DNA of 64,000 bases from Flavobacterium terrisoli. GTDB lineage: Bacteria; Bacteroidota; Bacteroidia; Flavobacteriales; Flavobacteriaceae. Location of the stretch: contig NZ_JARGNA010000006.1 of assembly GCF_030167905.1 (NCBI RefSeq), positions 248,001 to 312,000 of the forward strand, in the 5' to 3' direction. Position numbers and translations under genes: made by a program. This document shows positions 51,167 to 60,335 of this stretch, in pieces. Below the pieces are notes generated by a model that was given only the letters and a program-made list of their open reading frames with translations, was not told where the DNA came from and did not search any database. How positions within the stretch are numbered: the first letter of the stretch is position 1; the number at the start of each line of letters is the position of its first letter.

Positions 51167-53554
51167 ATGAAACGAGTTAAGAAAATCCTGCTCGCCCTTT
51201 TATTGATTATCGTTTTAATTGTCATTGTTGGAGTCAGCTATCTGCAATGGAGCAAACCCAATTATGAAGGTGAATTATCCCTAAGTAATATCAATAAGGA
51301 AACCACAGTATATTTTGATGAATTTGGTGTGCCGCATATTTATGCCGATAACCAAAAAGATGCGATGACGACTTTGGGCTATGTACATGCGCAGGACAGA
51401 TTATGGCAAATGGAATTGATGCGACGCATCGCGCCGGGAAGACTTTCGGAAATCTTTGGAGGTAAAGTTTTAAAAACCGATAAGTTCTTTGCCGGAATCG
51501 GAATTGATGAGAATTCGGCAAAAGCTGTAGCACAATTAGACAAAAATTCGCAAACCTATATTCTGGCCAATGCTTATCTTGACGGAATCAATCAATACAT
51601 CGCAGAAGGCACAACACCGGTTGAAATCGGATTGCTAGGGATTGAGCAGGAGAAATTCACCTTAAAAGATGTTTACAACATCTTCGGATTTATGTCCTTC
51701 AGCTTCGCAATGGCACAAAAAACGGATCCGTTGCTTACCGATATCCGCGACCGATTTGGAATGGCATACTTAAAGGATTTCGGAATCCAGGGCGAATTGG
51801 GAACCCAACAACTGCAATCCTTTAAAGGGAAATACAAAGAGTACAACGAAATCTCCAAATCGGTAGCCGGTTTGCTCGAAGCCTCTCCGGTTCCGGCATT
51901 TATAGGGAGTAACAGTTGGGTAATTGGTGCCGAAAAAACCAAGAATGGCAAAGTGATTTTGGCCAATGATCCACACATTATGTATTCCCAACCGGGAACC
52001 TGGTACGAAGCACACATCGTTTGTCCCGATTATGAAATGTATGGCTATTATATCGCTGGAACGCCGTTTCCGCTATTGGGACACAATCACGATTACGCTT
52101 ATGGTTTGACAATGTTTGAAAATGATGATGTCGATTTCTTTCAGGAAGAGGAAAACCCAAATGATGCCAAGCAATACAAAACTCCGGATGGTTTTAAGAA
52201 TTACACCTATAAACAAAAAATTATAAAAGTAAAAGACAGTGCCGATGTCAAGCTGAATGTCAAAACCAGCCAGCACGGACCAATAATCACAGGTTTGCTC
52301 GACGGATTAAAAACCGATAAATCAGTAGCGATGTCGTGGATTTTCACCCAACAAAAGAACCAAATTCTCGATGCCGTTTATGCTTTGTCACACGCAAAGA
52401 GTTTAGAGAGTTTCCACAAAAGCATCGAATTGATTCACGCACCGGGATTGAACATCATGTATGGCGATGCCAAAGGCAATATCGCCTGGATTACTTCGGG
52501 GAAATTGTATAAAGTCGATAAGACTGTCAATACCAATTTTATCCTCAACGGCGCCAATGGTGTTGATGACAAAAAAGAGTTTCTTCCGTTTGACAAAAAT
52601 CCTCAGGCAGTCAATCCGACGTGGCATTATGTGTACAGCGCCAATAACCAGCCTGAACCTATTGATGGCTATTTGTACCCGGGTTATTATTTGCCCAAAG
52701 ACCGCGCTACCAGAATCGACGGTTTGCTCAAACCAAAGAATGACTGGACCAAAGAAGCCGTTTCCAAAATGATTGTCGACAATACTTCGGCAACAGCTCA
52801 AACCATTGTTGGCAATATGACCAAACATATTAATCCGGCTGAACTTTCTAAAAACGAAAAGGATGCGCTAAATGTTTTGCAAACTTGGAAAGCAACACAC
52901 GAATTGAACGATGTTGCCCCAACGATTTACAACAAATGGCTTTATTTTTATCTAAAAAATACTTTGGAAGACGAATTTGGAGAGGAAAACTTCAAACTAT
53001 TGCTCAGCACGCATATTGTGAAGCAAATGATAGAAGCCCAAACCCAAAATGCCAATTCGCCTTGGTGGGACAATATCAATACCAAAGGGAAAAAAGAAAC
53101 CCAATCCGAAATACTGACTAAGTCGTTTGCTGCAGCAATTGCGTCTTTGGAAAACCAATTAGGAACCGATGTTTCTCAATGGTCATGGGGAAAAATGCAT
53201 CAGGTAGAATTCCAGCACCCAATCGGGAAAGTGGAAATGTTCAGCAAGTTCTTTAATGTTGGGACGTTCCCGATTTCGGGAACCAACGAAGTCATCGATA
53301 ACCAATTGTTTATTTATACGGATGACGCTGTAATTCCGGTCAAAGGCGGACCTTCAACACGACGCATTATCGATTTTTCAGATATAGAAAACAGTTGGAG
53401 CGTTTTGCCAACCGGTCAATCGGGCAATCCGATGAGCAAGCATTACAGCGACCAGGCCGAATTGTTTGTCAACGGGAAATTCCGAAAAATGAAACTCAAT
53501 AAAAAGGAAATTGAAGCCACATCAACCAAATTGGTCTTTAAACCAACAAAGTAA
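51167..53554 (+). CDS. penicillin acylase family (S45) Ntn-hydrolase
   Basis: 795 residues. An N-terminal membrane segment (about 5-27) anchors or exports it. The alpha chain (to about 245) contains VYFDEFGVPHIYADN and ALGYVHAQDRLWQME-type motifs (here TLGYVHAQDRLWQMELMRR); Ser248 in GSNSWVIG is the expected self-processing N-terminal nucleophile, followed by ANDPHIMYSQPG. Members cleave amides such as penicillins or acyl-homoserine lactones; the natural substrate here is unknown. The ATG at 51167 begins the hydrophobic segment. Confidence 0.92.
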   Translation: MKRVKKILLALLLIIVLIVIVGVSYLQWSKPNYEGELSLSNINKETTVYFDEFGVPHIYADNQKDAMTTLGYVHAQDRLWQMELMRRIAPGRLSEIFGGKVLKTDKFFAGIGIDENSAKAVAQLDKNSQTYILANAYLDGINQYIAEGTTPVEIGLLGIEQEKFTLKDVYNIFGFMSFSFAMAQKTDPLLTDIRDRFGMAYLKDFGIQGELGTQQLQSFKGKYKEYNEISKSVAGLLEASPVPAFIGSNSWVIGAEKTKNGKVILANDPHIMYSQPGTWYEAHIVCPDYEMYGYYIAGTPFPLLGHNHDYAYGLTMFENDDVDFFQEEENPNDAKQYKTPDGFKNYTYKQKIIKVKDSADVKLNVKTSQHGPIITGLLDGLKTDKSVAMSWIFTQQKNQILDAVYALSHAKSLESFHKSIELIHAPGLNIMYGDAKGNIAWITSGKLYKVDKTVNTNFILNGANGVDDKKEFLPFDKNPQAVNPTWHYVYSANNQPEPIDGYLYPGYYLPKDRATRIDGLLKPKNDWTKEAVSKMIVDNTSATAQTIVGNMTKHINPAELSKNEKDALNVLQTWKATHELNDVAPTIYNKWLYFYLKNTLEDEFGEENFKLLLSTHIVKQMIEAQTQNANSPWWDNINTKGKKETQSEILTKSFAAAIASLENQLGTDVSQWSWGKMHQVEFQHPIGKVEMFSKFFNVGTFPISGTNEVIDNQLFIYTDDAVIPVKGGPSTRRIIDFSDIENSWSVLPTGQSGNPMSKHYSDQAELFVNGKFRKMKLNKKEIEATSTKLVFKPTK

Positions 53555-53610
53555 AGTGTAAAATTATCCCAATTCCATTCGGCTATTCGGGTCAAAAAAG
53601 TAAATTTGCA

Positions 53611-53674
53611 CACGAGGCCGTTAGGCCGAATAGTGTGACCCGAGCCCAAAGTGGCGAACGGAACAAAGTTAAAT
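53611..53674 (+). repeat. two adjacent repeat family 2 copies
   Basis: CACGAGGCCGTTAGGCCGAA (perfect GGCC-GTTA-GGCC stem) and then GACCCGAGCCCAAAGTGGCG followed by AACGGAACAAAGTTAAAT. They lie just upstream of kmo. Confidence 0.55.
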
Positions 53675-53696
53675 AAAAACCGTTTATAAAATTTCA

Positions 53697-55037
53697 ATGC
53701 AAACTCCTCAAAAAATTGCTGTGGTTGGTTCGGGCTTGGTCGGGACTTTACTGGCAATCTATCTCAAAAGACAAGGTCATGCAGTTCATGTGTATGATCG
53801 TAGTCCCGATATCAGAACGGTAGAATTCTCAGGGCGTTCCATTAATTTGGTGATGTCTACCCGAGGTTGGAAAGCCATGGAAGATGTTGGGCTTGATGAT
53901 GAGATTCGACAGATTGGAATTCCGGTAGATAAACGGGCGATTCATTTGAAAGACGGTAAACTCAATTACCAATATTACGGCAAAGACGGTGAAGCTATTT
54001 TTTCTTTGTCTCGAGGTGTTTTAAACCGCAGGATGATTGATTTGGCAGAAGCCGAAGGTGTTGAGTTTTACTTCAACCACAAGATTTGGGATGTTACTTT
54101 AGCCGATGCCACTTTGCATATCGGAGATTCCGAAAGAGGCGAGTGGACCGAATTGAAATACGACAAAGTCTTTGGTGCCGATGGTGCGTTCTCCAGAATC
54201 CGCCACCGTATGCAGCGCCAAAGCATGTTTGATTACTCGCAGGAGTTTATGAAAATCGGTTACAAGGAATTGCATATTCCTGCCAATGCTGACGGAACGC
54301 ACAAAGTCGATAAAAACTCCTTACATATTTGGCCAAGAGGCAATTTTATGCTGATGGCTTTGCCCAATTTAGACGGAAGTTTTACCTGCACATTATTCAT
54401 GCCATTTGAAGGCGAAAATTCTTTTGAGCAATTGGATACCGAAGCCAAACTGGTGGATTTCTTTGCCCATTATTTCCCCGATACCGCGGCAGTGATTCCC
54501 GATTTGGTGGAAGATTTTTTCAAGAACCCAACGAGTTATCTGGTAATGATGAAATGTTATCCATGGACATTTGAGGATAAAGTCGCTTTGATTGGCGATG
54601 CTTCCCATGCGATAGTTCCTTTTTACGGACAAGGGATGAATGCAGGTTTTGAAGACATTACGGTGTTGAGCGAAATGATGTCAAAATATGGCGATGACTG
54701 GAAAATGATTTTCTCAGAATATGAAAAATCACGCAAACCCAATGCCGATGCAATAGCCGAATTATCCCTTCGAAATTTCATTGAAATGAGTACCAAAACC
54801 GCCGATGAGCAATTCCTGTTGCAAAAGAAAATAGAAAAATGGTTTTCCGACAAACATCCCGATAAATGGCTGCCGCTGTACAGTCGTGTGACTTTTAGCC
54901 TGCATCCTTATTCTGAAGCTTTGGCTTTGGGCGATTTCCAGAATCAAATCATGGAAGAAGTCATGCAAATGCCAAATATTGAAGAAAACTGGAATAGTCC
55001 GGAAGTCGAGAATAAGATTATAGAATTGTTGAAATAG
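53697..55037 (+). CDS. kmo: kynurenine 3-monooxygenase
   Basis: 446 residues, FAD-dependent hydroxylase that makes 3-hydroxykynurenine. Rossmann motif VVGSGLVGTLLAIYLKRQGH at residues 8-27, the FGADGAFSRIR region (GD-like), and GDASHAIVPFYGQGMNAGFED near residue 305-325 are typical. FAD-binding and substrate-binding residues appear complete; the bacterial protein lacks the C-terminal membrane anchor of mitochondrial KMO. It works before kynureninase (45428). Confidence 0.94.
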   Translation: MQTPQKIAVVGSGLVGTLLAIYLKRQGHAVHVYDRSPDIRTVEFSGRSINLVMSTRGWKAMEDVGLDDEIRQIGIPVDKRAIHLKDGKLNYQYYGKDGEAIFSLSRGVLNRRMIDLAEAEGVEFYFNHKIWDVTLADATLHIGDSERGEWTELKYDKVFGADGAFSRIRHRMQRQSMFDYSQEFMKIGYKELHIPANADGTHKVDKNSLHIWPRGNFMLMALPNLDGSFTCTLFMPFEGENSFEQLDTEAKLVDFFAHYFPDTAAVIPDLVEDFFKNPTSYLVMMKCYPWTFEDKVALIGDASHAIVPFYGQGMNAGFEDITVLSEMMSKYGDDWKMIFSEYEKSRKPNADAIAELSLRNFIEMSTKTADEQFLLQKKIEKWFSDKHPDKWLPLYSRVTFSLHPYSEALALGDFQNQIMEEVMQMPNIEENWNSPEVENKIIELLK

Positions 55038-55051
55038 TATTTAGGAGCTGT

Positions 55052-55096
55052 TCCCGCTTTCCGCGCTACATGGTAGCCAGCTGCAATCTGGGCTAT
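55052..55096 (+). repeat. repeat family 1 copy
   Basis: CCCGCTTTCCGC, hairpin GCTAC-AT-GGTAGC, CTGCAATCTGGGCTA. It fills the space between kmo and the convergent cupin gene. Confidence 0.6.
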
Positions 55097-55098
55097 GG

Positions 55099-55464
55099 TC
55101 AATCCTCCCGATGCACTTTCGTAAAATCAAAAGCCGGCTGGCAAATCGCAATGTATTCACAAGGTTCGTCAAACGGATTGGAATATTGCACCCGGGTATT
55201 CTTTTCAATTTTGATGGATTGTCCGGCTTCGACAATCACGGTTTCATCTTCAATGATAAACTGCTTTTTCCCCGAAATGATATAAGTGTATTCGTCAAAC
55301 TCAGGCGTTTGAAATGGTTCGGCCCATTTTGGTGGCGCTACCATGTGTGCTATTGAAATTTCTGCATTTTTGGTTGTCGCATTACCATGATGTTCCTCGA
55401 TGAGTTTGCCATCGGTTGTTGGCACCACAAAAGGTGCTTTTTGTACAAAGTATTTTTTACTCAT
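55099..55464 (-). CDS. small cupin domain protein
   Basis: 121 residues, a single cupin: EPFQTPEFDEYTYIISGKKQFIIEDETV, then GQSIKIEKNTRVQYSN. The usual first-motif histidines are not complete (HxH is absent, FDEYTYIISG keeps the Glu), so metal binding is uncertain. Although next to kmo it is too short and lacks the motifs of 3-hydroxyanthranilate dioxygenase. Function unknown. It starts 12 bases after the stop of the NTF2-like gene. Confidence 0.8.
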   Translation of the reverse strand: MSKKYFVQKAPFVVPTTDGKLIEEHHGNATTKNAEISIAHMVAPPKWAEPFQTPEFDEYTYIISGKKQFIIEDETVIVEAGQSIKIEKNTRVQYSNPFDEPCEYIAICQPAFDFTKVHRED

Positions 55465-55476
55465 TTCTTTTAAAAT

Positions 55477-55923
55477 TTAGTCCCAAACATATTTCCAGCT
55501 GCTGTCTTTTTGTCTTTTCCAAACGGTGTGAAATACGCCTTTAAATTCTAGTTCTTTTCCTTGAAAGTCTTTACTCTTCCAAACATATTTCCCATAGGTA
55601 TATGCCATCGATCCATCATCAGAAACTTCCACAAAATCGGGTGTCCAAGTTACTTTGGCTAATTGGTATTTCTGATCGCTGTAATACAATTTGATGTTTT
55701 CTTTACCCTTAATTATAGTGTCGTTTTCACGTTTTATCACGGCATTGTCGTCGGCAAATTGGTAAAAAGCTTCCGGAATACCTTTGGTTTGCGCCATGTT
55801 TTTAAAGTCTTCCTCGGCTTTTAGTACTTCTTTTTTGATGGGTTCCAAATCCAATTGCGCTTTGTCTTTTTGGCTACAGCCAAATAACAAAATCGCAGTC
55901 AAGGCTAAAATTACTTGTTTCAT
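55477..55923 (-). CDS. NTF2-like (DUF4440-type) lipoprotein
   Basis: 148 residues with a lipobox at LFGC (Cys16), then an alpha helix (LEPIKKEVLKAEEDFKNMA) and a cone-like beta sheet ending in VWKRQKDSSWKYVWD, the usual end of DUF4440/SnoaL-like proteins. Function unknown; the cavity of such folds often binds small molecules. Confidence 0.82.
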   Translation of the reverse strand: MKQVILALTAILLFGCSQKDKAQLDLEPIKKEVLKAEEDFKNMAQTKGIPEAFYQFADDNAVIKRENDTIIKGKENIKLYYSDQKYQLAKVTWTPDFVEVSDDGSMAYTYGKYVWKSKDFQGKELEFKGVFHTVWKRQKDSSWKYVWD

Positions 55924-55927
55924 GAGA

Positions 55928-56296
55928 TTACTTTTTAAATATAAAATAAACGGCCAAAATCAGAAATACAAACCCAACAGCATGATTCCAGCGGAAAGTC
56001 TCGTTTTTGAAAACCAACAGGGAGAAAATCACAAAGATGACCAAAGTGATGACTTCCTGTATGACTTTGAGCTGCATTAATGAAAATGGTCCACCATTGC
56101 CTTCAAAACCTACTTTGTTGGCCGGAACCATAAAACAATATTCAAAAAAAGCCAAGCCCCAACTGATTAAGACAATCGTAATCAATCCGGCATTTTCAAA
56201 CCACTTCAATTCTTTGAATTTCAAATGCCCGTACCAGGCCATTGTCATGAAAATGTTAGACAAGACCAATAATCCGATAGTTAAATAGCCTTTCAT
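55928..56296 (-). CDS. DUF486 (DMT-superfamily) membrane protein
   Basis: 122 residues with four hydrophobic helices and the DUF486 motifs NIFMTMAWYGHLK, WGLAFFEYCFMVPANKVG and MQLKVIQEVITL. It may be a small transporter; no substrate known. Its start overlaps the stop of the HerA-like gene (TAATG). Confidence 0.9.
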   Translation of the reverse strand: MKGYLTIGLLVLSNIFMTMAWYGHLKFKELKWFENAGLITIVLISWGLAFFEYCFMVPANKVGFEGNGGPFSLMQLKVIQEVITLVIFVIFSLLVFKNETFRWNHAVGFVFLILAVYFIFKK

Positions 56297-57816
56297 TATC
56301 TTCTGAAAAGTTTGTTTAACACGCCAAAAACACCACGGATAAAAGTGGCACTTGTAACGACTTTTGTCACTGATTTGCCAATGACTTCGGCCGTACTTGG
56401 TTCGCTGCTTTTTCTTTTTTCTTCCTGTTGCGTTTCCTGTGCTTCTTCGGCTTGCTGGTTGGCTGCTTCTATTTTTTTAGTCAGCATTTCATAGGCGCTT
56501 TCGCGGTCTATTTCTTCTGAATATTTTCTAACCAATTTGGATTTGGCGTTGATTTCACCTATTTCGCTTTCGGTCAAAACATCCATGCGGCTCATTGGTG
56601 CGCGCATCATGGTGGCTGCCAATGGCGTCGGAACGCCTTTTTCGTTTAATGCGGTTACAAAAGCTTCTCCGATTCCCAGGCTGGTTAAGACTTCTGCCGT
56701 TTTGTAATAATCAGACAGCGGATAATTTTCAGCAGTTTGCTTGATGGCTTGTCGGTCATTGGCGGTAAAAGCGCGTAAAGCGTGTTGGATTTTCAAACCC
56801 AGCTGGGCCAAAACACTCGCCGGTACATCCATAGGGTTTTGGGTTACAAAATAAACACCGATTCCTTTAGAACGAATCAGCTTGATGATGGTTTCAATTT
56901 GGTTTAATAAGGCATCGCTGGCTTCATTAAAAATCAAATGCGCTTCGTCAATGAAAATCACCAACTCGGGTTGTTCGGCATCGCCTTTCTCAGGCATTTG
57001 CTGATAGATTTCTGCCAATAAACTCAACATGAACGTCGAGAATAATTTAGGCTTGTCCTGGATATCAGTCAGGCGAATGATATTAATGTAACCTCTGCCG
57101 TTTTCATCTATGCGCATCAAATCGTCTATTTCAAATGACATTTCGCCAAAGAAAATATCACCGCCCTGTTGTTCCAATTCGATGATCTTGCGAAGAATGA
57201 TTCCGGTAGTTGAGGTAGATATTTTTCCGTAGCTTTCTTCAATTTCGTCTTTGCCTTCTTCGGTGATATAGTTGATGACTTTTTTCATGTCTTTCAAATC
57301 CAGTAATGGCATTTGCTTGTCATCACAGTATTTAAAAATCACGGCTACCACTCCGGCTTGGGTGTCGTTTAAATCGAGTATCCTGGAAAACAGTACCGGC
57401 CCAAACTCAGAAACGGTTGCTCGTAATCGTACGCCGTCCTGTTGTGACAACGACATTAATTCGACAGGAAAACTGCTTGTTGTATAGGGAATGTTAAGTT
57501 TGGCATGACGCTCGGTAATGAATGGTTTTTCTTCACCTTCTTTGGCTATGCCTGAGAAATCTCCTTTAATATCCATCATTAAAACCGGTATGCCAAAAGA
57601 AGATAACTGCTCAGATAGCACTTGTATGGTTTTGGTTTTTCCGGTTCCGGTGGCACCGGCTATGAGTCCGTGACGGTTTAAAGTTTTCAAGGGTACTTTA
57701 ACAAAAGTATCGGCTACTGCTTCGCCGTTTATTATGGCGCCGCCAAGAGTAATACTTTCCCCTTTGAAACTATAGCCTTCATTAATATATTCTGAGAAAT
57801 CGGATGCTGTTGCCAT
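56296..57816 (-). CDS. HerA-like ATPase (DUF853)
   Basis: 506 residues of the FtsK/HerA ATPase superfamily, DUF853 type. Walker A GATGTGKTKT (about 54-63), Walker B VIFIDEAHLIFN (about 287-298) and QNPMDVPASVLAQLGLKIQHALR follow. A charged Glu/Gln-rich segment (AANQQAEEAQETQQEEKRKS) precedes a short C-terminal end. The cellular role of DUF853 proteins is not established. It is first in a four-gene minus-strand group. Confidence 0.9.
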   Translation of the reverse strand: MATASDFSEYINEGYSFKGESITLGGAIINGEAVADTFVKVPLKTLNRHGLIAGATGTGKTKTIQVLSEQLSSFGIPVLMMDIKGDFSGIAKEGEEKPFITERHAKLNIPYTTSSFPVELMSLSQQDGVRLRATVSEFGPVLFSRILDLNDTQAGVVAVIFKYCDDKQMPLLDLKDMKKVINYITEEGKDEIEESYGKISTSTTGIILRKIIELEQQGGDIFFGEMSFEIDDLMRIDENGRGYINIIRLTDIQDKPKLFSTFMLSLLAEIYQQMPEKGDAEQPELVIFIDEAHLIFNEASDALLNQIETIIKLIRSKGIGVYFVTQNPMDVPASVLAQLGLKIQHALRAFTANDRQAIKQTAENYPLSDYYKTAEVLTSLGIGEAFVTALNEKGVPTPLAATMMRAPMSRMDVLTESEIGEINAKSKLVRKYSEEIDRESAYEMLTKKIEAANQQAEEAQETQQEEKRKSSEPSTAEVIGKSVTKVVTSATFIRGVFGVLNKLFRR

Positions 57817-58086
57817 TTACTGTTTTTTAGGTTTATGAATGTTAAGCTAAAGGTATTGCAAAATAATCTATTTTTTGAAAATTATAAAATGTTAATTGTT
57901 CTAAGTGGCATTGAAAAATGTCATACATTTAGGTTGGCAAAAAAAAATCTCCTGAAAAATACAATTTTAGTACTTTTCACGTTATACTTATAAAAACGCA
58001 TTAATACCTTGAAAATTAGAATTATTTTTATATAATATTTAATGATTGTTTTAAATGTCCAAAGCACCTTCAAAAGGGGATTAAAA

Positions 58087-58108
58087 GGATATGTTATGGA
58101 TATGTTAT
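58087..58108 (+). repeat. tandem 11-bp repeat upstream of exbB
   Basis: GGATATGTTAT occurs twice without a gap, followed by a degenerate AAATGTTA. It ends about 40 bases before the -7 box, where an activator could bind. Confidence 0.6.
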
Positions 58109-58146
58109 AAATGTTAAAAAAAGTTTTTTTATTTGAAGTAAAAAAT

Positions 58147-58154
58147 TAAATTTG
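58147..58154 (+). promoter_or_regulatory. -7 promoter element of the exb-ton operon
   Basis: Perfect TAAATTTG, leaving a leader of about 60 bases before the exbB ATG. A TTT-rich stretch instead of TTG lies at the -33 distance. Confidence 0.5.
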
Positions 58155-58218
58155 CTCCTATTCAAGTTTATTAACAACTAAAACTTATAATTTATTAAAA
58201 AATTTAAAATTTAAAAAA

Positions 58219-59040
58219 ATGGCAAACGTTAAAAAAGAATCTGGTTCAAATGGTTTAGGGATGATGTCGGGAATCATCATTGTAGCATGTATTTTTGTTG
58301 GGTGGATTATCTGGAATTTCATCATGGGTAATGGTGCTAACTTTGAAGGTGGTGTAAACACCGGACATCCGCTACCAGGAAATTATTTAGCAATGGTATA
58401 CAAAGGTGGACCAATTGTACCGGTTTTGATGGGACTATTATTAATGGTGGTTGTGTTTTCAATCGAGCGTTTCGCCGTTATTTCTAAAGCAGGTGGAAAA
58501 GGAAATTTAGATGCTTTCATGAGAAACGTACAAGGAAGTGTTAAAGCTGGAAATATTGATGACGCTATCACTGCTTGTGACAAACAACAAGGTTCAGTAG
58601 CAAATGCAATCAAAGCGGCACTTGTAAAATATCAAGAAGTTAAGAAAGAAGGATTTACCAGCGAAGAAGCTGCTGAAACCATCCACAAAGAAATTGAAGA
58701 AGCTACTTCTCTTGAAATGCCAATGTTAGAGAAAAACATGACTATCTTGTCTACTCTTGTTGCATTAGGAACTCTTGCGGGATTATTAGGAACAGTAACG
58801 GGGATGATTAAAGCGTTCGCGGCGTTAGCTTCTACAGGAACTCCTGACCAGGCTGCCTTAGCGAATGGTATTTCTGAGGCTTTGATTAACACTGCTACAG
58901 GTATCTCTACTTCTGCATTAGCAATTGTAACTTACAACTTCTTTACTTCTAAAATCGATACTTTGACTTACTCAATTGATGAGGCAGGTTCAACTATTGT
59001 GAACACGTACAGAAAATTCAGAGGAAGTTTAAAATCATAA
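58219..59040 (+). CDS. exbB: MotA/TolQ/ExbB proton channel protein
   Basis: 273 residues. First membrane segment at about 17-37, a second near 65-85 and the paired C-terminal segments (about 172-200 and 220-245) with LGTVTGMIKAFAALA, the conserved ExbB/TolQ channel motif. It forms the pentameric proton channel that powers TonB. Compared with E. coli ExbB it has an extra N-terminal part. First gene of a seven-gene operon. Confidence 0.94.
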   Translation: MANVKKESGSNGLGMMSGIIIVACIFVGWIIWNFIMGNGANFEGGVNTGHPLPGNYLAMVYKGGPIVPVLMGLLLMVVVFSIERFAVISKAGGKGNLDAFMRNVQGSVKAGNIDDAITACDKQQGSVANAIKAALVKYQEVKKEGFTSEEAAETIHKEIEEATSLEMPMLEKNMTILSTLVALGTLAGLLGTVTGMIKAFAALASTGTPDQAALANGISEALINTATGISTSALAIVTYNFFTSKIDTLTYSIDEAGSTIVNTYRKFRGSLKS

Positions 59041-59085
59041 TTCAGTAATTAGATTTTCTAATTATTGAAATAAAAAAAAGTAATA

Positions 59086-59721
59086 ATGGCTAAAGTAAAA
59101 ATGCATAAAAAGTCAACATCCATCGACATGACGGCGATGTGTGATGTGGCTTTCCTTTTGCTTACCTTTTTTATCCTGACAGCGACGGCCAAGATGCCCG
59201 AGCCGTTACCGGTAGATACGCCTTCTTCTACAGTTCAGACTAAATTGCCGGAAACGGGATTAGTAACCATAACAGTAGGAAAAAGCGATGGGAAAGAGCA
59301 AGTGTTTTTTGGAATGAAAGACAGGGCAATCCGTGAAGGAGCTCTAGATTATATGTCAAGGACGTATAAAGTTTCATTTACAGATAAAGAAAAGCAAGAA
59401 TTCAAACTTATGGAAGAGTTTGGTGTTCCAATGTCAGATTTAAAAGGATTGTTGGCTAAGACCGGTTCAGAAAGATCTAAAAAAGGAACACAATCAGGAA
59501 TACCTTGTGATTCTATTGGCGATAATAACCAATTGAAAGATTGGATAATGGCTGCAAGAACCGCTAATATTGAAAACGGAGGTGAAAAAGAACTTCAGTT
59601 TGCAATCAAAGGCGATGCTAAAGAAGAATATCCTCAGATCAAAAGAGTGATGGATATTTTACAGGACCAAAAAATCAATAGCTTTAATTTAGTTACTGGT
59701 TTAAGAGGAAAAGATTATTAA
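59086..59721 (+). CDS. exbD: ExbD/TolR family biopolymer transport protein (first copy)
   Basis: 211 residues. One N-terminal membrane helix with the proton-carrying Asp in TAMCDVAFLLLTFFIL, then a periplasmic domain. It is about 70 residues longer than E. coli ExbD because of an insertion (about 90-160, including FGVPMSDLKGLLAKTGSERSK). Works with ExbB and the second ExbD. Confidence 0.93.
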   Translation: MAKVKMHKKSTSIDMTAMCDVAFLLLTFFILTATAKMPEPLPVDTPSSTVQTKLPETGLVTITVGKSDGKEQVFFGMKDRAIREGALDYMSRTYKVSFTDKEKQEFKLMEEFGVPMSDLKGLLAKTGSERSKKGTQSGIPCDSIGDNNQLKDWIMAARTANIENGGEKELQFAIKGDAKEEYPQIKRVMDILQDQKINSFNLVTGLRGKDY

Positions 59722-59740
59722 TGCTAAATAATAATATAAA

Positions 59741-60304
59741 ATGGCTGAATTAAATACCGGCGACGGCGGTGGCAAAAAAGGCAGTAAAAAGGTAAGAAGT
59801 AAAAAATCCAATGCAAAAGTGGATCTTACCGCCATGGTGGATTTGGCATTCTTATTGATTACATTCTTTATGTTGACAACGTCTTTATCAAAACCTCAAT
59901 CTATGGATTTGGGTTTACCGGACAAGAATACTGAGAATGAGCCTGAAACTAAAATAAAAGTTGACCAAAGAAGAACCATGACGATCATCATGGGTGATAA
60001 TGATAAAATCAAATGGTTCCACGGATTGCTTGATGCACCGGAACCAAATGGGAAACCAACTGATGCGGTTTATGGCAGAAACGGGTTAAGAAAAGAAATC
60101 TTAAAGAGAGTAGTTTCTGTACCACAGATAACTGGCGATAAAGACAAAGGATTGATTGTAATTATCAAACCGAGCAAGAAATCAACTTATAGAAATTTAG
60201 TTGATGTACTGGATGAAATGGCTATTTGCAAAGTGCCAACTTATGCAATTGTAAATGACATCACTCCTGAAGAGATGAAATTAGTAGACGAAATGAACAA
60301 GTAA
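59741..60304 (+). CDS. exbD: ExbD/TolR family biopolymer transport protein (second copy)
   Basis: 187 residues. N-terminal basic tail (KKGSKKVRSKKSN), one helix with the conserved Asp in TAMVDLAFLLITFFML, and a periplasmic domain. The presence of two different ExbD proteins with one ExbB is typical of Bacteroidota TonB operons and suggests a mixed ExbD dimer. Confidence 0.93.
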   Translation: MAELNTGDGGGKKGSKKVRSKKSNAKVDLTAMVDLAFLLITFFMLTTSLSKPQSMDLGLPDKNTENEPETKIKVDQRRTMTIIMGDNDKIKWFHGLLDAPEPNGKPTDAVYGRNGLRKEILKRVVSVPQITGDKDKGLIVIIKPSKKSTYRNLVDVLDEMAICKVPTYAIVNDITPEEMKLVDEMNK

Positions 60305-60335
60305 TGTCTTGTGCTAATCTTTAAAAAGTAAAAAA

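Larger units (their letters stand above)
57817..58218. other. AT-rich divergent intergenic region (herA-like / exbB)
   Basis: About 400 bases with no gene. On the plus strand it holds a tandem repeat at 58087-58108 and the exbB -7 box at 58147-58154. Otherwise only poly-A/T tracts are seen; no hairpin of note. Confidence 0.7.

Noticed and set aside
55099..55464. The cupin next to kmo as 3-hydroxyanthranilate 3,4-dioxygenase
   Set aside because: At 121 residues it is too short and lacks the iron-binding HxH...E...H pattern of that enzyme.
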